Source of the DNA: Haloplanus ruber
GTDB taxonomy: Archaea > Halobacteriota > Halobacteria > Halobacteriales > Haloferacaceae
Reading direction: 5' to 3'
Length of the DNA stretch: 64,000 bases
NCBI RefSeq assembly: GCF_024494725.1
Contig: NZ_JANHDK010000001.1
Span: 496,001 to 560,000, forward strand
Shown here: in pieces, positions 16,404 through 23,836 of the stretch
How positions within the stretch are numbered: position 1 is the first letter of the stretch
How the letters are laid out: each line of letters starts with the position of its first letter
Translations under genes and position numbers: made by a program
Notes under the pieces: generated by a model
What the model was told of the DNA's origin: nothing
The model's input: only the letters and a program-made list of their open reading frames with translations
Database searches by the model: none

Positions 16404-18254
16404 ATGACTGTCGCGGGGATGCCGACCGAGGCGTTACTGATCTTCCTTCTCATCGCGGTAGCTCTCCTGCTTTTCGTCTCGGAGGTGATCCCCAACGACA
16501 CGACGGCCATCGGGATCATGGTCACGCTGGCGGCGCTCGGTCCGCAGATCGGGTTCACACCGCGGGATGCCATCTCCGGGTTCGCCAGCAGCGCGACGAT
16601 CACAATCGTCGCCATGTACATGTTGAGCGCGGGGATTCAGAACACGGGTATCGTCCAGCGACTCGGCATCTACCTCGCGGACTTCACGCGAGGCAGCGAG
16701 GCGCGCGCGCTCGTGGCGACCGTCGGAACGACGGGACCAATCGCGGGGTTCGTCAACAACACGCCGGTCGTCGCCGTCTTCATCCCGATGATCACGGACC
16801 TCGCCGAACAGAGCGACGTCTCGCCGTCGAGGTTGCTCCTCCCGCTGTCCTATGCCGCCATTCTCGGCGGAACGCTGACGCTGATCGGAACGTCGACGAA
16901 CATCCTGGCCAGCGACCTCGCGCGTCAACTCATCCCGGGCCGGGACGGCATCGGCATGTTCGAGTTCACGCCACTGGGGGGTATCATCCTCGTCGTCGGC
17001 ATCGCGTATCTGCTGACGGTCGGCCGCCGGCTCACGCCCGCCCGCATCCCGGCCGGGATCGACCTCGTCGAGGAGTTCGACCTCGAGAATCACCTCGCAC
17101 AGATGCAGGTCCGGGCGGCATCCCCGCTCGTGGGACTCACGGTCGACGAACTGGACGCACGGCTCGACGGGGCCGTCGACGTTCTCCAAGTTCGTCGGGG
17201 CGAGGAGGTTTACGCGGCCCCCGACACCGACCAGCGGATCGCAGCCGAGGACGTTCTCATCGTCAACGGCCACCTGCGGGCGATCAATCGGATTCGGAGC
17301 GATCACGGCCTCAAACACCTCGTCCGCGAGACGGTGACCGAGGAGACGTTCGACGCGGTGCCGACGGACAACACACTCGCCAAGGCGGTGATTCCGGAGC
17401 ACTCGGCGTACGTCGGCGAAACGCTCGCGGAGACACGCCTCGAATCGTACCACCGAACGACCGTACTCGCGATCCGCCGTGGCGACCAGTTGCTCCGGTC
17501 AGACCTCGACGCGGAGACGCTCGCGGCCGGTGATCTGTTGTTGATCCGCCTGCCGCCCGAGGCGATGGCGTACCACGCCGAGTCCGGTGACCTGATCGTG
17601 GCCGACGAGCGGGCGTACGACCGTCTCGACGAGGTCGACGTGGCGGACCTCGCCCCGCTCTCGTCGAAGACACCGCTCGCGGTGGGGATCATGTGTGGCG
17701 TCGTGGGGGCGGCGGCGTTGGACCTGCTCTCGATAGTCATCGCGGCACTGGCCGGCGTCTTCGCGATGGTCGTCACCGGCTGTCTGTCGCCCTCGGACGC
17801 CTACGACGCCGTCTCGTGGAACATCATCTTCCTGCTGGCCGGAGTCATCCCGCTCGGCCTCGCGATGGAGACGACCGGTGGTGCGGCCCTGATCGCCGAG
17901 GGGTTGGTCGCGACAGAGGCCTATCTGCCGTTGATCGCCGTCATGCTCCTGTTCGTCGTGTTGACCGGTCTCCTCTCGAATATCATCACTCCGGTAGCCA
18001 CGACCGTACTCATGATCCCTGTCGCGGTGGACGCCGCCGGGCAGATGGGCGCCGATCCCTTCTCGTTTCTCTTGGCGGTCATGTTCGCCTCGGCGACGTC
18101 GTTCATGACGCCCGTGGGCTACCAGACGAACCTCATGGTGTACGGCCCCGGCGGCTACCGGTTCGTCGACTTCCTGCGGGTCGGGGGTCCGCTCCAACTG
18201 TTGCTCGCCGTCGTGACCACCGTCGGTATCGCGTCGATATGGGGACTCGTCTAA
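16404..18254 (+). CDS. SLC13/DASS-type anion permease with two TrkA-C (RCK_C) domains
   Basis: A 616-residue transporter. Membrane segments at about 10-215 and 425-616 flank a cytoplasmic insert carrying two RCK_C/TrkA-C domains (about 225-315 and 325-415; for example LVGLTVDELDARLDGAVDVL). The divalent-anion/sodium symporter signatures are FVNNTPVVAVFIPM with LIGTSTNILAS in the first half and GLLSNIITPVATTVLMIPVA with MTPVGYQTNLMVYGPGGY in the second. Bacterial relatives with this layout move sulfate, dicarboxylates or amino acids; substrate unknown here. The RCK_C pair suggests ligand-gated regulation. Stands alone, divergent from the TRIC-like gene. Confidence 0.9.
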   Translation: MTVAGMPTEALLIFLLIAVALLLFVSEVIPNDTTAIGIMVTLAALGPQIGFTPRDAISGFASSATITIVAMYMLSAGIQNTGIVQRLGIYLADFTRGSEARALVATVGTTGPIAGFVNNTPVVAVFIPMITDLAEQSDVSPSRLLLPLSYAAILGGTLTLIGTSTNILASDLARQLIPGRDGIGMFEFTPLGGIILVVGIAYLLTVGRRLTPARIPAGIDLVEEFDLENHLAQMQVRAASPLVGLTVDELDARLDGAVDVLQVRRGEEVYAAPDTDQRIAAEDVLIVNGHLRAINRIRSDHGLKHLVRETVTEETFDAVPTDNTLAKAVIPEHSAYVGETLAETRLESYHRTTVLAIRRGDQLLRSDLDAETLAAGDLLLIRLPPEAMAYHAESGDLIVADERAYDRLDEVDVADLAPLSSKTPLAVGIMCGVVGAAALDLLSIVIAALAGVFAMVVTGCLSPSDAYDAVSWNIIFLLAGVIPLGLAMETTGGAALIAEGLVATEAYLPLIAVMLLFVVLTGLLSNIITPVATTVLMIPVAVDAAGQMGADPFSFLLAVMFASATSFMTPVGYQTNLMVYGPGGYRFVDFLRVGGPLQLLLAVVTTVGIASIWGLV

Positions 18255-18476
18255 GATCGACACGGCACCTATTCGGACCGTGACACTCCGTGTGTGACCA
18301 AGTCGTATGACAACTAATACCACGTGACGCCGCCCACTCCCAGTAACAATCATGAAGGTTTATTATGGATGACTGCTATGGTGGATTCACGATGCAACGC
18401 GTCGCACTCGTATGCTGACCTCGGTCCGACGAGGCAGTGACGCCCGGTAACCGACCCCAGCATACGACACACCCCA
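18255..18476. other. Intergenic region with AT-rich promoter-like segment
   Basis: Between the SLC13 gene and a small ORF the DNA turns less GC-rich. GGTTTATTATGG (18355-18366) contains a TATA-like box. It predicts a transcript starting near 18387, about 90 nt before the ATG at 18477, and could read through a tiny in-frame peptide at 18366-18419 (17 codons). No RNA gene is recognised. Confidence 0.35.
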
Positions 18477-18683
18477 ATGAGCACGTCCCGACGCACGACA
18501 CGGAAGAACCGTTCGACGATCACCATCGACCCCGTCATCCCGCTCCAGCCGCGATCCGGAACCGGTCCGACGACCGACGGCCGGCGAGACCAACCCGAAC
18601 CGACGGACGATCCCGAGCCGACGACGACCACGATCCCGATGATCGACGACGGCGGCCTCGGACCCAAGCCCGGCACGAACTGA
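18477..18683 (+). CDS. Small Thr/Pro-rich hypothetical protein, 68 aa
   Basis: No family recognised. The 68-residue reading frame has a basic, Ser/Thr/Arg-rich N-terminal third and a Pro/Thr/Asp-rich tail (DQPEPTDDPEPTTTTIPMID). Third codon positions are mostly G or C, as in neighbouring genes, which argues that it is coding. It has no cysteines, no membrane segment and no signal peptide; it is probably disordered. A TATA-like box lies about 115 bp upstream, giving a long leader. It could be a real microprotein or a chance frame; the opposite strand is also open, so confidence is modest. Confidence 0.45.
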   Translation: MSTSRRTTRKNRSTITIDPVIPLQPRSGTGPTTDGRRDQPEPTDDPEPTTTTIPMIDDGGLGPKPGTN

Positions 18684-18782
18684 GCGGTCACCCCCCACCT
18701 GTTCCCCGTTTTTCAGCACCGGCCAGCGGTGTCGCCGGCTTCCGGCAAGGGTTTTGATCGCCGGGGTGTATGATCGGGTACG

Positions 18783-19124
18783 ATGGACGAATCCGAACTG
18801 GAGGCGGAGTTTCGCAAGTTCGGCATCGACGTACACGACGTCGAAGCCGTCGATCCCGTGTCGCTGTCGTACGTGACGGCCTATCCGGGTGAGGAGGTCA
18901 ATCACATGGAGATGGGACAGATGTTGAACGGACTGCTCGACCTGGCACGAGACGACAGGTGGGAGCCGACGCGGGTCGAGGCGACGGTCCTCCGGTTCGA
19001 GGACGAAGTGATGAACCGGTGGTACGTCGAGACCGAGTGGTTCGAGGACTTGTTGCAGTACCGGATTTCGGAGACCGAGTTCTCGACGAACGTCCTCGAA
19101 ACCCTCGACGAGGACCTCCAGTAA
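18783..19124 (+). CDS. Conserved-looking acidic hypothetical protein, 113 aa
   Basis: A 113-residue acidic, soluble protein of unknown family. Predicted helices include MDESELEAEFRKFGIDVHDV at the start and EEVNHMEMGQMLNGLLDLAR (about 38-57), with a central strand pair (VEATVLRFEDEVMNRWYVET). It has no cysteines, signal or membrane segment. It is followed after a single base by the alpha/beta hydrolase gene, so the two are almost certainly co-transcribed and translationally linked, suggesting a shared job that cannot be named. T-rich sequence near 18710 may terminate upstream transcription. Confidence 0.75.
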   Translation: MDESELEAEFRKFGIDVHDVEAVDPVSLSYVTAYPGEEVNHMEMGQMLNGLLDLARDDRWEPTRVEATVLRFEDEVMNRWYVETEWFEDLLQYRISETEFSTNVLETLDEDLQ

Positions 19125-19125
19125 G

Positions 19126-20040
19126 ATGCCCGCCGCGACGGACACTCGGTCGGCCGCCGACCGCTTCGAGTTCGCAACGACGACGCTGACGTTCGAGAGC
19201 GAGGCCGGCGCCCGTCGCGGCCGACTCTATCGCCCGGATCGCCCGTCGTCGTCGCCGGTGGTCGTCCTGGGGCCGACGGTCGCCGCCGAGTCGACGTTCG
19301 GCTACCCGCGGTACGCCGAGCGGTTCGCCCGCGCCGGCTACGCCGCGTTCGTCTTCGATCACCGGCCGGTCGGCGACGATGGCCCTCGCACCTTCGTCGA
19401 CCCGGCCGCTCAGGTGGCCGACTGGCGTGCCGCGGTCGACCGGGTCCGGCGCCTCGACGGCGAGCGTCGCCGGGTCGTCCTGTGGGGGTTCGGTCTCGGC
19501 GGCGGGCACGTGATCCGCGTGGCGGCCGAGCGTCGACGCGTCGCGGCCACGGTGGCCGTCTCGCCGCTGGACGGCCGGGCGTTCGCCCGCGGCCGGTCGC
19601 CGGGCTACCTCGCGCGGGCCGTCACCGCGGGGGTCCGTGACCGTCTGGGCGCCCCGCTGGGCCGGTCGCAGTCGGTCCCCGTCGTCGGCGGTCCCGGCGA
19701 GTTCGGCCTCCTCCCGCGAACGCCGGCCGGCGAGGCGTATCTCGACTGCATCCCGCCGGCGAGCGACTGGCACAACGAGACGCCCGCTCGCGGCCTTCTC
19801 TCCCTGTTTCGCTACCGGCCGCTGGCGGACGCCGCCGACGTCGACTGCCCGACGCTGGTGATTGCGGCCGGACGGGACGACCTCGTCTCGCCCGAGACGG
19901 CCGCGGCGGCCGCCGACTGTATCGACGACGCCACCTTCCTCCGACTGCCGGTCGGTCACGTCGATCCGCTCGGCGACGCCTTCGAGACGGCCGTAGCGCA
20001 TCAACTCGCCTTCCTGGAGAGCGTGGTCGACGCTCGGTAG
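19126..20040 (+). CDS. Alpha/beta-hydrolase fold protein lacking the nucleophile serine
   Basis: A 304-residue alpha/beta-hydrolase (dienelactone-hydrolase/S15-like group): oxyanion strand VVVLGPTVAAEST, then the nucleophile elbow after strand five. The elbow reads G121-F-G-L-G125 where the family has G-x-S-x-G, so position 123 is glycine. The other triad members look intact: D251 or D252 in AAGRDDLVS and H278 in PVGHVDPLG. The codon at position 123 is GGT, two or more base changes from most serine codons but one from AGT. Either the enzyme is catalytically dead or uses another mechanism. Co-transcribed with the 113-residue gene upstream; convergent with the universal stress protein gene. Confidence 0.82.
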   Translation: MPAATDTRSAADRFEFATTTLTFESEAGARRGRLYRPDRPSSSPVVVLGPTVAAESTFGYPRYAERFARAGYAAFVFDHRPVGDDGPRTFVDPAAQVADWRAAVDRVRRLDGERRRVVLWGFGLGGGHVIRVAAERRRVAATVAVSPLDGRAFARGRSPGYLARAVTAGVRDRLGAPLGRSQSVPVVGGPGEFGLLPRTPAGEAYLDCIPPASDWHNETPARGLLSLFRYRPLADAADVDCPTLVIAAGRDDLVSPETAAAAADCIDDATFLRLPVGHVDPLGDAFETAVAHQLAFLESVVDAR

Positions 20041-20055
20041 CCGTCGGCGCCGGCG

Positions 20056-20460
20056 TCAGTCGGCCGTCTCCAGTGGGACGACGGCGGCGGGGCGCGAGGA
20101 CGCCAGTAGGACCGACTGGACGGTGCTTCCGAAAACGACCTTTCCCGTTGGATTGCGCTTGCGGACGCCGAGGACGAGTTCGTCCGCGTCCACCGCGTCG
20201 GCGTGTGCGAGGAGGTCCTCGTCGGGGTCGTTGCCGCGGACGAACTGGTGTGTCTCGACGGTCGCCTGGGCGCCGAGTCGCGACCGCACCACGTTGACGG
20301 CGTCCTCGCCGTCGCGGGCCGTCTCGGCGTCCGTTCGCGACCCGCCCCACAGGGAGTTGACGGCGTGGACCGTATCCCCGGATTCGAGTCGGTCGTCGAG
20401 ATAGTCACACAGCGCTGCGCTCGTTTCGACCGTATCGGTGCCGAGTACGTAGGTGCGCAT
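20056..20460 (-). CDS. Universal stress protein (UspA family)
   Basis: A 134-residue single-domain USP: first strand MRTYVLGTDTVETSAALCDY, and the C-terminal nucleotide-binding motif in the form ELVLGVRKRNPTGKVVFGST followed by VQSVLLASSRPAAVVPL, close to the G-x2-G-x9-G-S/T ATP-binding pattern. The ATG at 20460 is preferred to an upstream in-frame GTG because it begins exactly at the first beta strand. Such proteins are cytosolic dimers linked to stress survival; the target is unknown. Ends 15 bp from the convergent hydrolase gene. Confidence 0.88.
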   Translation of the reverse strand: MRTYVLGTDTVETSAALCDYLDDRLESGDTVHAVNSLWGGSRTDAETARDGEDAVNVVRSRLGAQATVETHQFVRGNDPDEDLLAHADAVDADELVLGVRKRNPTGKVVFGSTVQSVLLASSRPAAVVPLETAD

Positions 20461-20543
20461 GGGTGAGTCACCGTCGCCCGGAGGGATAAAATTCGCTTTT
20501 ACCCTCCCCAAAGCATTTGCACAGTCCGGGAGTCTCGACGCCT

Positions 20544-21557
20544 ATGCGCCGCGAATCAGTGCTGGCCGCGGGTGCGGTCGGCGTCGTCGTCTTAGCTGTC
20601 GTCGCGGCGGTTCTGGTCCCCGGTGCCCTTGCGGACCCCAGCGAGGACCGACCGGTCCGCTCCGGCCCGGTCACGATCACAGACATGGAGATTTCGGCGG
20701 GCGACGTGACCGGTGACACTGTCACCCTAGACGTCGGCACGCGGCTGTCACACCGCGGGCCGCCGGCCCGAAACGTCAGCCTCCGGGTCCAAGCCGTCGA
20801 CACGGAGTCGGGGCTGGTCGAGTCGACCCGGAGCGTGGCCGTCGGAAATCTCAGCGAGGAACGGGAGGTGGCGGTCCCGACGAACCTGACCGTCGAGCGC
20901 GAGGGCGGGTACCGGATCCGAGCGGTCGTCTACCGCGACGGCGAGCGTATCGACAGCGGGGCACGCGAACTCCGCGGTCTAGAGGCGCTCCAGCCGGCGT
21001 ACGCCCGGAGCGGCGTGCGGTTCGCCGCCGCCGACGCCCTCCCACCGGTCGCCTTCTCGGTCGCCGAGGCCGGCGAGGGCCAGACGACACTCGACATGCA
21101 GATGGCGCTGACCAACGGCGGCGACGAACAGCCCTCGGATCTCCGGGTTACGGTGACACTCCGGCAGGCCGATTCGAACATCGTCGCCAACCGCACGGCG
21201 GTCGACGTGGGGTCGATCCGTCCCGGCCGTACGGCGACCGTGGAGACGCGGCTGAGCGTCCCGGCGGGATACAACTACTACGTCGACGCGGTGCTCTGGA
21301 AGGACGGCGTCGTCATCGACAGCGCCCGAGGCGCCGCGAATCTCGACCCCTCGGAGACGATCAGCGTCAACGAGACGCGACGCGAGGTGGAACTGGAGGT
21401 CGGCGACTTCACCCGCGGCGACGGGCGGGACGGCGACCGGCCCCGGCCCGAGGCGACCGGAATGCCGACTGCCGGCGGCGGCCCCGGATTTGGCGTCGCC
21501 GTCGCCGTCGTCGCCGTCGTCGCCGCCGCGCTGTTCGCCCGGAGGTGGACCACATGA
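20544..21557 (+). CDS. PGF-CTERM surface protein with beta-sandwich repeats (DUF7490-like)
   Basis: A 337-residue secreted, cell-surface protein. It begins MRRESVLAAGAVGVVVLAVV, a Sec-type signal or anchor helix. Two CARDB/Ig-like beta domains follow (about 40-150 and 155-275), rich in N-glycosylation sequons such as NVS, NLT and NRT. The end carries a PGF-CTERM sorting signal: TAGGGPGFG, a hydrophobic helix and ARR, the tag recognised by archaeosortase A for removal and lipid attachment. The start at 20544 is chosen over a TTG at 20517. Its stop overlaps the next gene by 4 bp (ATGA). The DUF7490 name is tentative. Confidence 0.82.
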   Translation: MRRESVLAAGAVGVVVLAVVAAVLVPGALADPSEDRPVRSGPVTITDMEISAGDVTGDTVTLDVGTRLSHRGPPARNVSLRVQAVDTESGLVESTRSVAVGNLSEEREVAVPTNLTVEREGGYRIRAVVYRDGERIDSGARELRGLEALQPAYARSGVRFAAADALPPVAFSVAEAGEGQTTLDMQMALTNGGDEQPSDLRVTVTLRQADSNIVANRTAVDVGSIRPGRTATVETRLSVPAGYNYYVDAVLWKDGVVIDSARGAANLDPSETISVNETRREVELEVGDFTRGDGRDGDRPRPEATGMPTAGGGPGFGVAVAVVAVVAAALFARRWTT

Positions 21558-21853
21558 GCGATACACACACCGACACCGATCCGAGCACCGACACCGTCGA
21601 CGGAGCGAACGCGAGCGACACCGACAAGCAGACGGGCGCCCGCGTCCGTCGGTACGCCAACTACGCCATCCTCATGGTCCTCGGTCTGCTTGCGTTCGTC
21701 GCCGTCGTCCAACTGTATCTCAGCGTCTCGAACGCCATCGGAACGTGGATCACCAGCGAGTACCGTTCGCTGTTCCAGGCGGCGTTCAACCTCATCGTGC
21801 TGTTGGCGGCAGGGATCGGCATCTCGTACCAGCTTCGCCGGCTCTACGGGTAG
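21554..21853 (+). CDS. Small two-helix membrane protein, 99 aa
   Basis: A 99-residue protein: a Thr/Asp-rich disordered N-terminus (1-33), then two membrane helices (about 37-60, NYAILMVLGLLAFVAVVQLY, and 73-92, AAFNLIVLLAAGIGISYQLR) joined by a short loop. The family is uncharacterised. It is coupled to the PGF-CTERM protein gene by an ATGA overlap, so the two products probably work together at the membrane, perhaps as anchor and surface domain. This is inference from gene order only. Ends 1 bp before the convergent ZIP transporter gene. Confidence 0.78.
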   Translation: MSDTHTDTDPSTDTVDGANASDTDKQTGARVRRYANYAILMVLGLLAFVAVVQLYLSVSNAIGTWITSEYRSLFQAAFNLIVLLAAGIGISYQLRRLYG

Positions 21854-21854
21854 C

Positions 21855-22676
21855 CTACGAGACGAGCAGCCACGCGACGAAGACGGAGACACCGCCGACG
21901 CCCGTGCTGAGGACGGCGTGGACCCGGAGGCGGTCGAGTAGTGCGTGGGCGTCGCCGGTCACCGTCAGGAGGTCGTGGACGTCGCTCCCGAGTTCACACC
22001 GCGGCAGGAAATCCATCGCGATGTGGAGGAAGATACCGGCGGCGAAGCCGAAGACGACACCCCGCACCGTCGGCGCGGCGGGCAGGGCGACCAGACTGGC
22101 GACGATGGCCGCGATGCCGACACCGGCCGCAGGCAGAAGCAACACCGTCGGGTCACGCTCGTTCGTCACCAGCCGGCGAGCGGCCGCGTAGCCCGCCGGA
22201 CCCTTGTGCGAGACGATAGCGAGGCCGAGAATCGGTCCGAGGTCGGGCATATTTCCGTAGACGATACCGATGATGAGTCCCGCCGAGAGGGCGTGGGCCG
22301 TCAACTCCGTGGCGGTCCGGTCGAAGGGGACGTCGAGGTGTGCGAGTCGGTGCCCGACGGTATGGCTCGCGAAGCCGATCAGGAGACCGAGCGCGACGCC
22401 GAACCCGCCGAACGTCGCGTCGTGGGCGATGGCCTGTGGCACGAGAAAGACGGCGGCGCTGGTCACCATCGCCCCGCTCGCGAGACCGTACCCCCAGACC
22501 AGCGTCCACGGTCGCCCGTTGAGCGAACGGCGACCGAGCGGGATTCCGACCGCCATCGCGGCGAAGGCGACCCACGAGATACCCAGCAGTTTCCAGGCCC
22601 CTCCAGTCGCGGCGAACAATGACAGCCCCACGAGCGTCGCGGTGGCGGCGGGACCAACGAGTGAGCGTCGAGTCAC
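21855..22676 (-). CDS. ZIP family metal transporter
   Basis: A 273-residue protein with eight predicted membrane helices. The helix IV/V metal-path motifs are present in variant form: TELTAHALSAGL (about 141-152) and VSHKGPAGYAAA (about 172-183), where classic ZIPs have HSVxEG and HNIPEG, so the glutamates are replaced. HIAMDFLPRCELG near the C-terminus is also family-like. It probably moves a divalent metal (zinc, iron or manganese), but the altered ligands leave specificity open. GTG start at 22676. GTTATTAATATC at about 22695-22708 (minus strand) is a TATA box at the leaderless distance. Confidence 0.8.
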   Translation of the reverse strand: MTRRSLVGPAATATLVGLSLFAATGGAWKLLGISWVAFAAMAVGIPLGRRSLNGRPWTLVWGYGLASGAMVTSAAVFLVPQAIAHDATFGGFGVALGLLIGFASHTVGHRLAHLDVPFDRTATELTAHALSAGLIIGIVYGNMPDLGPILGLAIVSHKGPAGYAAARRLVTNERDPTVLLLPAAGVGIAAIVASLVALPAAPTVRGVVFGFAAGIFLHIAMDFLPRCELGSDVHDLLTVTGDAHALLDRLRVHAVLSTGVGGVSVFVAWLLVS

Positions 22677-22726
22677 ATTAACAACGAAAAAACCGATATT
22701 AATAACGCGTTCGGTTCGTGAGGACG

Positions 22727-23419
22727 CTACCGCGTCGCCGACTTCCAGGTTCGCAGGTCGAGGATCTCTCCGTCGACGGTTTCGTCGTCGGCGTCGCGGG
22801 CAGCCCAGACGAACATCGGCGCCACGTCCTCGGGGTCACGGCCCTTGTCGCCGCTCAGATCCGTGGCGACGTAGCCGGGGTCGACGACACCGACGGCCGG
22901 ATCGATGTCGGCGGCGAAGCCCCGAACCAGCGCCTCGGCTCCAGCCTTGGAGACGGCGTAGGTCCCCATTCCCGCCGTCGACTCGCGGGCGACGGCCCCC
23001 GAAGGGACGAGGATCCGTCCGTCGTCCGCGAGGTGGGGAAGTGCCTCCCGCACCGTCGTGAAGGCGCCACGGAGGTTGGTCCGCACCGTGTCGTCGAATC
23101 GGGAGTACGATTCCTCGTGGAGGGGGCTTTCCCCGGGGTCGCCGTGGTTGACGGCGGCGTTAGCCACCACGACGTCGATGCCGTCGCCCGCCTTGGCGGC
23201 CTGTTCCATCAGCCGCTCGACGTCGAACTCGTCGCGTACGTCGGCCCGAACTGCCGTCGCCGCGCCGCCCGCATCGACGATGCCGTCCACGACCGACGTC
23301 AGCGCCTCTCGACTCCGCGCACAGCAGGTGACGTGGGCTCCTTCGGCGGCGAATCGCTCGGCGACGCTCGCACCGATTCCACGACTGGCACCCGTGACCA
23401 CCGCACTCGTTCCGTCCAT
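22727..23419 (-). CDS. Short-chain dehydrogenase/reductase
   Basis: A 230-residue Rossmann-fold SDR: cofactor loop TGASRGIG (9-16), NAA motif (AVVVANAAVN region, about 87-91), catalytic S140 in ILVPSGAVA, Y154 and K158 in TYAVSKAG. The residues after strand two (CCARS) favour NADP(H). FabG-like length, but no fatty-acid genes nearby, so the substrate is unknown. The start at 23419 is the first Met before the nucleotide-binding strand; a longer in-frame extension reaches across an AT-rich promoter region and is rejected. Divergent from a 44-residue ORF. Confidence 0.92.
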   Translation of the reverse strand: MDGTSAVVTGASRGIGASVAERFAAEGAHVTCCARSREALTSVVDGIVDAGGAATAVRADVRDEFDVERLMEQAAKAGDGIDVVVANAAVNHGDPGESPLHEESYSRFDDTVRTNLRGAFTTVREALPHLADDGRILVPSGAVARESTAGMGTYAVSKAGAEALVRGFAADIDPAVGVVDPGYVATDLSGDKGRDPEDVAPMFVWAARDADDETVDGEILDLRTWKSATR

Positions 23420-23469
23420 ACGCGTCGTTGGGCGGCGACGAGCATGAAAGGCGGGCCGTCTCCTCAGCC

Positions 23470-23553
23470 GGTGTTTGTCAACACCTATCGTGTATTTGCT
23501 ATCGACCAACTTATTTTCAGAATTCTTAATTTCTCCCGTCCCGAACAGGGTGT
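23470..23553. promoter_or_regulatory. AT-rich divergent promoter region with inverted repeat
   Basis: GGTGTT-TGTC-AACACC (23470-23485) is a perfect 6-bp inverted repeat with a four-base centre. It is followed by AT-rich DNA with TATA-like TTATTTT (23511-23517) and TTCTTAAT (23523-23530), the latter about 27 nt before the ATG at 23554. The sequence separates the SDR gene (minus strand) from the microprotein gene (plus strand) and may control either. Confidence 0.45.
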
Positions 23554-23688
23554 ATGAGCCGACACACCGACTCCGACGAGCGTACCGACGTCGATTACTA
23601 CCTCCCCGGCGCATCGATCAGTTCGACCGAAGCCGGCCCGCTTGAACGGGTTCTCAGGCGGCTGTTCCGCCGCCGCGGCCGTTTCTGA
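23554..23688 (+). CDS. Candidate microprotein, 44 aa, basic C-terminus
   Basis: A 44-codon frame reading MSRHTDSDERTDVDYYLPGA at its start and ending with an arginine-rich helix (ERVLRRLFRRRGRF). The acidic N-terminal half and amphipathic basic tail suggest a small binding partner of nucleic acid, membrane or protein. A TATA-like box about 27 nt upstream and AT-rich flanking DNA fit a leaderless gene. Codon third positions are GC-rich as expected. No family is recognised and no homologue can be checked here. A ZYLPGAS-type motif resembles no known domain to me. Confidence 0.45.
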   Translation: MSRHTDSDERTDVDYYLPGASISSTEAGPLERVLRRLFRRRGRF

Positions 23689-23836
23689 CACCGGCCGTCG
23701 AGTTCGCGAACGGGGTTAGAACCCGCCACCAGACGGACCGCTCGACTACCGCTACGACGACCGCTGCTCGGCCGTTCGGGCACGGATCACGCGGCCGCGG
23801 CATACACTTTTGATCCGGCGGCGGCGAACGGTGCCT

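Noticed and set aside
18366-18419. 17-codon ORF in the intergenic region as a gene
   Set aside because: Too short and without any signal other than a nearby TATA-like box; kept only as a possible leader peptide.
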